A stretch of DNA of 64,000 nucleotides from Fusobacteriota bacterium (GTDB lineage: Bacteria; Bacillota; TC1). The notes beneath the pieces are model-generated. The model was given only the letters and a program-made list of their open reading frames with translations, had not been told where the DNA came from and did no database searches. Shown in pieces: positions 27,205 through 34,986 of the stretch. Numbering within the stretch: the stretch's first letter is position 1; each line of letters opens with the position of its first letter. Position numbers and translations under genes: made by a program. Location: the NCBI GenBank assembly GCA_009773805.1, contig WTXA01000001.1:620001-684000 (forward strand), given 5' to 3'.

Positions 27205-27994
27205 CTATAATTCCTTTTGTATTGATAATAGTAACATGTCAGTACTAACACTGTCAGTATATCTTACATAACATTTGTATTCACCATCAACCCAAGTAAA
27301 GGTTGTCCCATATTGATCCTTTTCTGTTTTGAATTTATCTTTGCCACTATATAGGTTATTATAATGAGCAACAACAACTTCTGGTGCCTCGATTGTTTGA
27401 TAGGCTATACTATATTGTTTTAATTTATAGTAATTGTCTTCAAGGTATTTATACCTAAAGGCCGAATTAACGAAGGCTTGGTCTATTAAATCATTTGGAT
27501 ACTCCCCAAAATATTTATTATCCTTAGCAAACTTATTCTTTGGTACACCAAAGCTAATATTTACAGTAGTCCCCAGGGCATCTTGAAACCCCTCGTCTGT
27601 GATGTTGACACTAACCCTTTGTTCACCAATAAGTCCTTCAAAACTATATTCATCGAAACTCGCTTCCTCATCAACAGAGTCTAGTAAATCCTTATAGTAA
27701 ACAGACAGCTCTTCTTTAGACGCCTTAGATTCAAACTCCGCCAGGTACATATCTTTACCAAATACCCAGTTAGCTTCCTCCTTGACCTCATAGCTACAAT
27801 TATTGACTCTAAGGACTTCAAAGAGAGGCATGAAATCCAAAGGAAATCCTGAAAGCACCTTAATTTCTACTTTATCTTCTTTCTCTGAATCCTGATTACT
27901 ACAACCAGTCAGTACCCGATAACACAAGAAACGATATTATAACTATATAAAATAAATAAAGTAAGAATTTTCTATTCTTTTTAATATTAATCAT
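27205..27994 (-). pseudogene. Lipoprotein gene with a frameshift in the signal peptide
   Basis: Reading from ATG 27994 (AAGGA upstream) gives a good signal peptide (MINIKKNRKFLLYLFYIVII, then SFLVLSG) that runs into a stop. The frame +1 to it continues as LTGCSNQDSEKED and an open 230-residue body. Removing one base from the CCC run at 27915-27917 (GGG on the coding strand) joins them as LSVLTGC, a perfect lipobox with Cys encoded at 27901-27903. The body (VEIKVLSGFPLDFMPLFEV; DGEYKCYVRYTDS) is of unknown function. It is either a fresh frameshift, a sequencing error, or an unexported product from an internal start. It follows ablB by 69 bases. Confidence 0.75.
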
Positions 27995-28063
27995 ATTATC
28001 ACATTTTCCTTATCATTTATTTAGTTTCAGTTTATACTAATGTCAATATTATGACAACCTATG

Positions 28064-28915
28064 TTAAAAATTTTGATTTACTGACTTATACCATACATTC
28101 ATGCTTTCGATTTCACCGGCTATATTAGTATTATTGACTAATGTTCCGGCATAGGTATATTTATTATTGCTGAAAGTCTTATTCATCCCGATTGATTTTG
28201 CCCTGGCAATAGTAAAGTAGGTAAGAATATCCTTTTCTTTAAGATCTTTTTCCATAGCTTCTAATAGTTGTCCAGCCAAACCCTGTTGACGATAATCTTG
28301 TAAAACTCCAAAGTCGGTTAGTTCTGCATAATTACTATCATAGTCACACTCTGCAGATGCAATAGCAACCAACTTGCCCTTTATTCTTACACCATAGTAG
28401 TCAACTTGTTCGTGCATAGTTATTGCTATATAATCCTGATTAGTTATAGGAAAAGGATATGACTCAAAAACCTGACTATACAATTGGATCATATCAGTAA
28501 TATCTTCATTAGTCATCTTTTCAATTTTTCTAATTTTAATTTCTCTTTTTTCTTTTTTGCTCTTTTTGTTAACTTTCAAGGATTCATCAAGTATTTCATC
28601 AATATAATCCTTGTTTTTATCAATTCTTCTAGCCTCATCATAATACTTGCACATAAAATATCCAGTTTCAACACCATGAAACATATCAGGTATTTGAGCC
28701 TCCTCAATATAGTCATTGGCAATAAATTCTTTAACACTTCTTTCAGGTACTTTGACAATTATCTTCGTATATTCATTTGATCTTGCCAAATTCTCCACTA
28801 TCTCTATAATTTTGCTAGTATTCTTAGAATCCAATGACATAATATAGACCCTATTACTTAATTCCCCATGTTGAATTGATGTATTCTCAATATTATCAAT
28901 CTTATCAAAGCTCAT
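28064..28915 (-). CDS. ablB: Beta-lysine N6-acetyltransferase
   Basis: A 283-aa enzyme acetylating the epsilon-amino group of beta-lysine to give N-epsilon-acetyl-beta-lysine, a compatible solute. The C-terminal half is a GNAT domain ([19 protein letters not shown], the acetyl-CoA loop); the N-terminal half is the family-specific domain ([34 protein letters not shown]). Start ATG 28915 has GGAGG six bases upstream and lies inside the end of ablA, indicating translational coupling. It must work on the product of AblA. Confidence 0.92.
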   Translation of the reverse strand: MSFDKIDNIENTSIQHGELSNRVYIMSLDSKNTSKIIEIVENLARSNEYTKIIVKVPERSVKEFIANDYIEEAQIPDMFHGVETGYFMCKYYDEARRIDKNKDYIDEILDESLKVNKKSKKEKREIKIRKIEKMTNEDITDMIQLYSQVFESYPFPITNQDYIAITMHEQVDYYGVRIKGKLVAIASAECDYDSNYAELTDFGVLQDYRQQGLAGQLLEAMEKDLKEKDILTYFTIARAKSIGMNKTFSNNKYTYAGTLVNNTNIAGEIESMNVWYKSVNQNF

Positions 28916-30211
28916 TCTTTTCCTCCTCACTAGGTGTTAGTGTAATCATTTCATCAAAGTTGGCTAATAGTTTAGCAACTCCAGTTGCTTTAGATTCTTC
29001 ATCATCAATTTTTAAGACATTTTGCAAACTACAATCATCACAATGAAGATCACAGTTATGACTTGAGTAGTTATCAGGCTCATGATAGGTTGTTATTACC
29101 CCTTCATAATTTCTTAATATTACCTTGTTATCAGACCAAGAGATAAGATAATTGGGCATTACTGGTATCTTGCCACCACCTCCAGGTGCATCTATAACAT
29201 AAGTAGGAACCGCAAAACCACTTGTATGGCCCCTAAGACTTTCCATGATTTCAATACCCTTACCAACAGATGTTCTAAAATGTTCTAGCCCTTCTGATAA
29301 ATCACACTGGTAAATATAGTATGGTCTTACTCTATTTGCAGTTAGTTGATGTACTAATCTCCTCATTATTAGAGGACAATCATTCACCCCTGCTAGAAGA
29401 ACAGATTGATTACCAAGAGGTATACCGGCAAAGGCTAATTTTTTTAGAGCTACTTTAGAATCTGTGGTTATTTCTCTTGGATGATTAAAGTGTGTATTTA
29501 TCCATATAGTACCATGTTTTTTTAATATTTCCACTAATTTATCCGTTATTCTAAAAGGCAGAACAACGGGAGTTCTTGTTCCAATTCTAATAATTTCAAC
29601 ATGTTTTATCTTTTCTAATTCTCCAAGCAACCAGTCAATTAATTCATCACTAAGTAAGAAAGGGTCGCCACCAGATAAGAGAACATCTCTTACCTCAGGT
29701 GTATTTTTTATGTATTCAATTCCTTTTTTCATTTGTTCCTTGGATGGTATGTAATCATTATCTCCTACTTTTCTTTTTCTAGTACAGTGACGACAATACA
29801 TAGCACAAACATTACTAACATGAAATAAGACTCTATCTGGGTAACGGTGCGTTATACCTTCTACAGGACTATCCTTATCTTCAGCTAGGGGATCTTTCAT
29901 ATCATAATCTGCGATTTCCAACTCTCTTACATTAGCAAAGGCTTGCTTGAAAACAGGATCATTTTGATAATCCTGTTTATTAATCAAAGATAAATAGTAA
30001 GGTGTGATAGACATAGGAAATTGATCTATCGTATGTTCAATTTTTTTTTTTCATTTTCACTAAAGCTGATTCCTAGGATTTGTTCCACTTGTTGTACTGT
30101 TTTGATTGAATTTTTAGTTTGCCATTTCCAATTCTGCCATTTTTTAATTTGGTCTTCTAAAAGACTTTCCTTGTCAATCTTTCCCTTGGTTATTAATATT
30201 AATTCATCCAT
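28905..30211 (-). pseudogene. ablA: Lysine 2,3-aminomutase, split by a one-base frameshift in an A run
   Basis: Radical SAM/PLP enzyme converting L-lysine to beta-lysine. The main frame (from 30014) has CAMYCRHC cluster cysteines, the PLP lysine in APGGGGK, and the two aspartates that bind lysine ([21 protein letters not shown]). The N-terminal part lies in another frame from ATG 30211 (GGAGG upstream): residues WQNWKWQTKNSIKTVQQVEQ are typical of this enzyme's start. The frames meet at 11 consecutive A (coding strand, 30041-30051); a twelfth A restores one protein of 435 aa, the normal size. Without it, translation from the ATG at 30014 lacks the N-terminal segment. Slippage, mutation and assembly error are all possible. 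Confidence 0.88.
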
Positions 30212-30231
30212 TTCTTCCTCCTTTAATAAAA

Positions 30232-30266
30232 AAACACTCTAACTCTTAAATAGAGTTAGAGTGTTT
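30232..30266 (-). terminator. Attenuator-like terminator before ablA
   Basis: A perfect 15-bp stem (AAACACTCTAACTCT / AGAGTTAGAGTGTTT) with a 5-base loop, followed by a T run on the minus strand, only eight bases before the AAAGGAGG of ablA. No minus-strand gene lies upstream, so it is not terminating a neighbour. Confidence 0.85.
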
Positions 30267-30503
30267 AAGCTTACCTGTAATTACAGTTCACCTTATACCA
30301 TAACAATCGTATAGTATAGATTATCACCTTTCGATCCTAATCAAACCCCAGTTCTATAGTCCATTTTTCAACAGAAATTTCTGAATTTATATGGTAGACT
30401 TACTCCATCCCACATTCTTTAGAAGAACACGTAAAGAAACTCGCAAACCTCTTACTCAATCTGTTTACTTCAAGCTACTAGTATGGTTATTTTTCAATAT
30501 CCT
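30267..30503 (-). ncRNA. Untranslated leader of ablAB, candidate riboswitch
   Basis: About 235 nt transcribed from the strong promoter at 30510-30538 before the attenuator hairpin. It holds several possible helices, e.g. TATAC...GTATA around 30295-30320 and CTGTAATTACAG near 30276-30287, and purine-rich unpaired words (AGAGG, GAGTA, GAAAGG). I do not find T-box, SAM, TPP, FMN or c-di-AMP signatures. Some words recall the lysine riboswitch but its GCCGAAG core is missing. No sizeable ORF fills it. The identity is unknown. Confidence 0.5.
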
Positions 30504-30509
30504 TCTATA

Positions 30510-30538
30510 ATTATAAAATATTTCAACTTTTTTGTCAA
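30510..30538 (-). promoter_or_regulatory. Consensus sigma-A promoter of ablAB
   Basis: TTGACA (30538-30533) and TATAAT (30515-30510) with a 17-bp spacer: a perfect match in both boxes. Predicted start near 30503, giving a leader of about 290 nt before ablA. Confidence 0.88.
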
Positions 30539-30578
30539 AACCACGAATACATAATAAGTTATACTTAATCCTTTTTCA

Positions 30579-30607
30579 TTGTCTAATTATTCACTTAATG
30601 ATAAAAT
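30579..30607 (+). promoter_or_regulatory. Promoter of the 30.7-kb amidohydrolase
   Basis: TTGTCT and TAAAAT with a 17-bp spacer, about 110 bases upstream of the gene; divergent from the ablA promoter. Confidence 0.55.
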
Positions 30608-30715
30608 TTAGGGAGTTGAATAATTCTCTACAAAAACTAAGAACTTCATTAAATAGTTTGAAAAGCTTGTAACAAGAAAACATTCGATTCAATAATATTA
30701 AAGGAGTGATACCAA

Positions 30716-32080
30716 ATGATTGATGTACTAATTCAAAACGCCACAATTGTAACTGTCAATAAAGGGGAAATTCTAAAAAATAGCTCAATTGCTATTGATG
30801 GAGATAGAATTATAGATATAGGTGACAGCAAAGAACTTTCATTAAAATACCCGGAAGTTAAAAAATTGATTGACGCTAGTGAGAAAGTTGTTTTCCCTGG
30901 ATTCGTCAACACCCACAACCACCTATTCCAAACATTATTTAAAGGTTTAGGAGATGATATGGTCATTGCAGATTGGCTTAAAAAAGTGGCTTATCCACTT
31001 TCAACCAATCTTACAGAAGAACTAGCCTATAAGGGTGCTATGCTTGGGCTTATGGAAAGCCTGCATAGTGGCATAACAACATCTTTAGACTATATGTATG
31101 CCCATCCAGTTAAAAACCTGTCTGACGCAGTAATAAAGGCTATGAACGACCTTAAAGTCAGAGGTATCTATGCAAGAGGTTTTCTAAATAGCGGAGAATC
31201 ACATGGAGCACAAAAAGCACTATTTGAAACACCAGAAGAAGTTGAAAAGGACTTTAGAGAACTAGTAGCTAAAACCAAGGACACCAATAATGGCAGAATC
31301 AAAATTTGGCTTGCTCCTTCTAACCCTTGGGCAAATACTAAGGAAATGTTATTAAAGACTTGGGAACTTGCCAAGGAATTTAATACTGGCTATACAATCC
31401 ATATTTCTGAAACTGAAGCTCCAAGAAGATTCACCAAGGAAATTCATGGATATGATGATACTGAGTTACTTGAAGTTTTAGGTATTGTTGGACCAAATGT
31501 ACTATGTGTTCATTGTGTTGCAATCAACGATAAGGATATTGCGATGTTCAAGAAATATGATATGAAAATATCTCATAACCCTGTTTGTAATATGTATCTT
31601 GCTTCAGGTGTTGCGCCTGTACCTCAAATGATCAATGAAGGTATTACAGTTAGTATAGGACTTGATGGTGCTGCCAGCAATAATTCACAAGATATGATTG
31701 AATCAATGAAAACTACAGCCTTACTTCATAAAGTAAGTTCTAGAGATCCAAAAATTCTATCTGCTCAGAAAGTACTGGAGATGGCCACTATTGATGGTGC
31801 TAAGGCTTTAGGTATGGAAAAGGAAATCGGCTCTATTGAAATAGGTAAGAAAGCTGACCTAGTTATATTCAATCCTAACCTGGCTTCTAAATCTACCCCA
31901 ATGCACAATCCTATTTCTACTCTAGTTTATTCATCATCAGAAAGAAATGTTGAGACAGTTCTAGTTGATGGTAACATAGTTCTAGAAGATGGTAAGATTA
32001 TTGGTATTGATGAAAGAGCCTTCTGCAAGGATGCACAAGAAATTTCATTAGAATTAGCCAAAAGAGTATACCCAAAGTAA
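30716..32080 (+). CDS. Amidohydrolase of the guanine deaminase / TRZ-ATZ group
   Basis: A 454-aa metal-dependent aminohydrolase. Metal ligands: H67 and H69 (FVNTHNHLFQTL), a His in YTIHISETE, a His in VLCVHCVAI and the catalytic Asp in SIGLDGAASNN. The C-terminal beta-sandwich (GSIEIGKKADLVIF) is standard. NTHNHLFQTLFKGLGDDM with ADWL resembles 8-oxoguanine deaminase and chlorohydrolase-like enzymes; methylthioadenosine/S-adenosylhomocysteine deaminase is also possible. A nearby molybdenum hydroxylase and the cytosine-deaminase-like gene at 62.3 kb suggest nucleobase metabolism. AAAGGAG precedes ATG 30716; it stands alone with its own promoter and terminator. Confidence 0.85.
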   Translation: MIDVLIQNATIVTVNKGEILKNSSIAIDGDRIIDIGDSKELSLKYPEVKKLIDASEKVVFPGFVNTHNHLFQTLFKGLGDDMVIADWLKKVAYPLSTNLTEELAYKGAMLGLMESLHSGITTSLDYMYAHPVKNLSDAVIKAMNDLKVRGIYARGFLNSGESHGAQKALFETPEEVEKDFRELVAKTKDTNNGRIKIWLAPSNPWANTKEMLLKTWELAKEFNTGYTIHISETEAPRRFTKEIHGYDDTELLEVLGIVGPNVLCVHCVAINDKDIAMFKKYDMKISHNPVCNMYLASGVAPVPQMINEGITVSIGLDGAASNNSQDMIESMKTTALLHKVSSRDPKILSAQKVLEMATIDGAKALGMEKEIGSIEIGKKADLVIFNPNLASKSTPMHNPISTLVYSSSERNVETVLVDGNIVLEDGKIIGIDERAFCKDAQEISLELAKRVYPK

Positions 32081-32109
32081 AAGAAAATAACAAAAAGAAA
32101 CAAATACAA

Positions 32110-32149
32110 AAAGAAAACAACCATCTGTGGACAGATGGTTGTTTTCTTT
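32110..32149. terminator. Strong bidirectional terminator
   Basis: A perfect 19-bp stem (AAAGAAAACAACCATCTGT and complement) with a GG loop between the convergent amidohydrolase and YitT-like genes. Confidence 0.9.
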
Positions 32150-32163
32150 GTTACTCATTTTCT

Positions 32164-32811
32164 TTATTCAAATAACCAATTAGGAGAAAAATTATCAAAT
32201 ATTTTTTTAAACCCTTTTATAAAATAGCCTGTTGAAACTGCTACAACAACTGTTGCTATACCAACTCCTCGAACCTCTCCGAATACTAATAGGGATAAAG
32301 TTACTCCAACTAGCATAATTGAGACATCCATCATAATCTTAACATTCCCGAATTTAGTCTTAAACCTTTCAGCAATAGCCATTACAAGACCTTCACAAGG
32401 ATTAATTATCACATCAGCAACAATCTGCATGTATATTCCTAAAGCCATCAATAGACAACCGACAATAAGTAATAGCAATTGGCTAACAATAGAACCTGGT
32501 ACTAGATTACTAAATACAGCAAAACCAAAATCAATAAAATAACCAAAGAAGGGAACAATCAATATTTGCAATAGTATGTCTCTATTAAAGCCTTTTCTTT
32601 GTATTAGTATTTCTATTAGCACAAAACTTAGGTTTAATATGTTGGCTACCATGCCAAAGGATATTGGAAAACCTCCTGATAATACCAATGGTATCACTGA
32701 TATTGGAGTGGTTCCAAGTCCCATCTTGGTGCTTAGGGCTATACCTAGACCAATTAGTAAAATGCCAGTAAGAAATATTACATAGCGTAAAATCATTTTT
32801 GTTTTAAACAT
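32164..32811 (-). CDS. YczE/YitT-type membrane protein
   Basis: A 215-aa protein with five or six helices. The motifs GLGIALSTKMGLGTTPISVIPL (residues about 18-39) and ADVIINPCEGLVMAIAERF (about 133-150) are typical of the COG2364 / DUF6198 group. The function of these proteins is not established; some have been linked to transport or antibiotic production. ATG 32811 is chosen over 32826 because GAGG lies six bases upstream. It stands alone, after the relBE terminator. Confidence 0.8.
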   Translation of the reverse strand: MFKTKMILRYVIFLTGILLIGLGIALSTKMGLGTTPISVIPLVLSGGFPISFGMVANILNLSFVLIEILIQRKGFNRDILLQILIVPFFGYFIDFGFAVFSNLVPGSIVSQLLLLIVGCLLMALGIYMQIVADVIINPCEGLVMAIAERFKTKFGNVKIMMDVSIMLVGVTLSLLVFGEVRGVGIATVVVAVSTGYFIKGFKKIFDNFSPNWLFE

Positions 32812-32862
32812 AATTACCTCTTTCATAAATATTTTAATATTGGAAACCTAGAAAATTTCATA

Positions 32863-32892
32863 AAAAAAATGAGGGATTGAACGCCCTCATTA
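32863..32892 (-). terminator. relBE terminator, copy 1 of a 30-bp repeat
   Basis: A hairpin ATGAGGG...CCCTCAT preceded on the plus strand by a run of A (a U tract on the minus strand). The 30-bp block matches 37383-37412 at 29 of 30 positions, and weaker similarity continues for about 30 bp on the right. Confidence 0.8.
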
Positions 32893-32983
32893 CTCATGTT
32901 TTCAATATCTTCTTATATTTAATTTTTAGATAACTCTTTATTTATTATATCATAGCTACAGACTTATGACAACCAACAATTAA

Positions 32984-33250
32984 TTATTCATAGATATCAC
33001 TTCTATGACCAACTTCAACTATAGTAATTGTTACTAATCCATCATCAATTTTTGCTAATATCCTATAATTACCAACCATATACCTCCATTTATCATTCAT
33101 GCTCCCTCGAAGTGCCTTCCCAAAAAGTCTGGGATTCTCACAACCCACAAGCTTGGTATCAATATATGAAATAATGAACGACAAGATACCCTTATCAAGT
33201 TTTTTCAATTGCCTTACAGCGTACGTGGTATATTCCACCCGATACTTCAT
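32984..33250 (-). CDS. relE: RelE/ParE-family toxin
   Basis: An 88-aa mRNA-interferase-type toxin of the RelE superfamily. The pattern YRVEYTTYAVRQLKKLDK, then ENPRLFGKALRGSMNDKWRYMVGNYRILAKI and a final EVGHRSDIYE is characteristic, including the basic residues needed for activity. It overlaps the antitoxin gene by four bases (ATGA), the usual coupling. The pair lies between the molybdenum hydroxylase operon and the YitT-like gene. Confidence 0.92.
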   Translation of the reverse strand: MKYRVEYTTYAVRQLKKLDKGILSFIISYIDTKLVGCENPRLFGKALRGSMNDKWRYMVGNYRILAKIDDGLVTITIVEVGHRSDIYE

Positions 33251-33465
33251 AAGCCAAGTTCTCTTTTCAAATCCTCATGACTAACCCTATCCTTGCCATT
33301 TTCCATTTTCCAAACCTTATCAAAAAGAGTTAAATCATAGTCTTCCTCGATTTTTTCAATAACAGCCTCTCGGACCAAGGAAGATAAATCAATACTATTT
33401 AACTCTGCATATTTTCTAATTAATTTATCATCTTTTTCACTTAATCTAACCGATATAGTTCCCAT
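33247..33465 (-). CDS. relB: RelB-like ribbon-helix-helix antitoxin
   Basis: 72 aa: an N-terminal ribbon-helix-helix DNA-binding domain (TISVRLSEKDDKLIRKYAELNSIDLSSLVREAV) and a C-terminal toxin-wrapping segment (DYDLTLFDKVWKMENGKDRVSHEDLKREL). It should neutralise RelE and autoregulate the pair, probably through the tandem 10-bp repeat 18-37 bases upstream. Translationally coupled to relE. Confidence 0.9.
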   Translation of the reverse strand: MGTISVRLSEKDDKLIRKYAELNSIDLSSLVREAVIEKIEEDYDLTLFDKVWKMENGKDRVSHEDLKRELGL

Positions 33466-33482
33466 AACAAAACCTCCTCACC

Positions 33483-33502
33483 TTGTATTACATTGTATTA
33501 CA
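33483..33502. promoter_or_regulatory. Tandem 10-bp repeat, candidate RelB operator
   Basis: TGTAATACAA occurs twice head to tail (minus-strand reading) just upstream of the antitoxin's ribosome site, a common arrangement for ribbon-helix-helix operators. Confidence 0.6.
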
Positions 33503-33549
33503 GGATTTTCTATAGAATACCACTATATTAAATATCTGTCAATAAAATA

Positions 33550-33576
33550 GCAGGCAAGAAATTACTCCTTGCCTGC
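33550..33576. terminator. Terminator of the molybdenum hydroxylase operon
   Basis: A perfect 9-bp stem GCAGGCAAG / CTTGCCTGC with a 9-base loop, 22 bases after the small-subunit stop on the minus strand. Confidence 0.8.
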
Positions 33577-33597
33577 CGATAAAACATTCTCTATAAG

Positions 33598-34098
33598 TTA
33601 TTTTTTAACTCTACAAACATCATAGACATAATAATCCTTAGCAGCATCCTCTATGGCATCAACTATCTGACTATAACCAGTGCAACGACATAGATTACCA
33701 GAAATCGCAGTCTTTATTTCTTCCCTAGTAGGTTTATCATTAACATCCAAGAAAGCCTTAGCACTCATAACTAAACCAGGAGTACAAAAACCACACTGTA
33801 AGGCACTATGCTCAATAAACTTTTCTTGGAGAATATGAAGCTCTCCATTATCGCCACCTAAACCTTCAATAGTCTCAATAACCTTACCTTCCATAGAAGC
33901 AGCAAGAATCATACAAGAATTTACAGCCTCTCCATCAACAATAACAGTACAAGCCCCACACTCACCAACACCACAACCTTCCTTGGTACCAGTAAGTTCA
34001 AGATTATCTCTAAGAGTATCAAGTAAACGAGCATTAGGCTCAACCAAAATACTTACAACTTCACCATTCACAATCATATTAACATTTATCTTATTCAT
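33598..34098 (-). CDS. Molybdenum hydroxylase [2Fe-2S] subunit
   Basis: The 166-aa small subunit of a xanthine dehydrogenase-family enzyme. The plant-type cluster CGVGECGAC with a later C (residues about 42-62) and the second cluster CGFC...CRC (about 101-137) are intact. It passes electrons from the Mo site to the FAD subunit. Its start is adjacent to the FAD-subunit stop with no gap. Third gene of the operon. Confidence 0.93.
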   Translation of the reverse strand: MNKINVNMIVNGEVVSILVEPNARLLDTLRDNLELTGTKEGCGVGECGACTVIVDGEAVNSCMILAASMEGKVIETIEGLGGDNGELHILQEKFIEHSALQCGFCTPGLVMSAKAFLDVNDKPTREEIKTAISGNLCRCTGYSQIVDAIEDAAKDYYVYDVCRVKK

Positions 34099-34968
34099 TT
34101 ATTCAACCTCCAAAGCTTGACTCAAAGCCCTTGTAGTCAAAGACTCAATAGCAGGCTTCTTAAATTCAGTAGATGGTCGTATTCCAGTACGATTAATCAT
34201 TTCTTCAGACACCTTCTTACCAGCCTCAACCAACAATTCTCTAGTTGGAACCTTACCAAGTAATACATCCTCAGCTATCTTAACCCTGTCAGGAACAGCA
34301 AAAATACAACCAGGAGCTATCCTAACATCACTAACAAAACCCATACTATCTACTACTACAATAACACCAACATTCATCCTAGAAATTGCCAAAGCTTTTC
34401 TTCTTCCTAACTTAAGGAATACCGATTTAGCTTCAGTTGGCATTTTCTTAAAACTAATTTCAGTAATTATCTCATCAACTTTTAATGTAGTCTTATAGGA
34501 ATTGGCAAAAATTGATTTTAATAAAACAGTTCTTTCACCACTAGTACCCACTACCTTAACCTCAGCATCCAAAGCAATCAATGGAGGCACAGGATCAGAA
34601 GCAGGAGAAGCATTACCAATACTACCACCAATCGTTCCCATATTCCTTATTTGAGGAGAGCCTACTGTAGAAGATGCCTCACAGAAAAAAGGAGCATACT
34701 TTTGCAAAATTTTAGATTTAACAATATCAGTATGAGATGACAAAGCACCAATACAAATACTATCTCCATCTTCCTTAATATATTTCATTTCCTTTAAGTG
34801 ACCTATATCAATAATATACTTAATATTAGCCCACTTTTTATCTTCATCACGAATTTGTACCATCAAATCAGTTCCACCAGCAATAACTTTAGCACTATCA
34901 CCATGTAGGGCTAATAGTTCACAAGCTTCTTTCACTGAAGCTGGTCTTAAATAATCATATTTAAACAT
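34099..34968 (-). CDS. Molybdenum hydroxylase FAD-binding subunit
   Basis: A 289-aa medium subunit (CoxM/XdhB type). The FAD motifs VIAGGTDLM (about 30-38) and TVGSPQIRNMGTIGGSIGNASPASD (about 101-125) are complete. It passes electrons to NAD or ferredoxin-type acceptors. Middle gene of the operon: 18 bases after the Mo subunit, directly abutting the Fe-S subunit. Confidence 0.93.
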   Translation of the reverse strand: MFKYDYLRPASVKEACELLALHGDSAKVIAGGTDLMVQIRDEDKKWANIKYIIDIGHLKEMKYIKEDGDSICIGALSSHTDIVKSKILQKYAPFFCEASSTVGSPQIRNMGTIGGSIGNASPASDPVPPLIALDAEVKVVGTSGERTVLLKSIFANSYKTTLKVDEIITEISFKKMPTEAKSVFLKLGRRKALAISRMNVGVIVVVDSMGFVSDVRIAPGCIFAVPDRVKIAEDVLLGKVPTRELLVEAGKKVSEEMINRTGIRPSTEFKKPAIESLTTRALSQALEVE

Positions 34969-34986
34969 AACATCCTCCAGTAATCA

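Noticed and set aside
30267-30503. Lysine riboswitch upstream of ablA
   Set aside because: Some words resemble the L-box in the right order, but GCCGAAG is missing and spacing is wrong, so I report only an unidentified leader.
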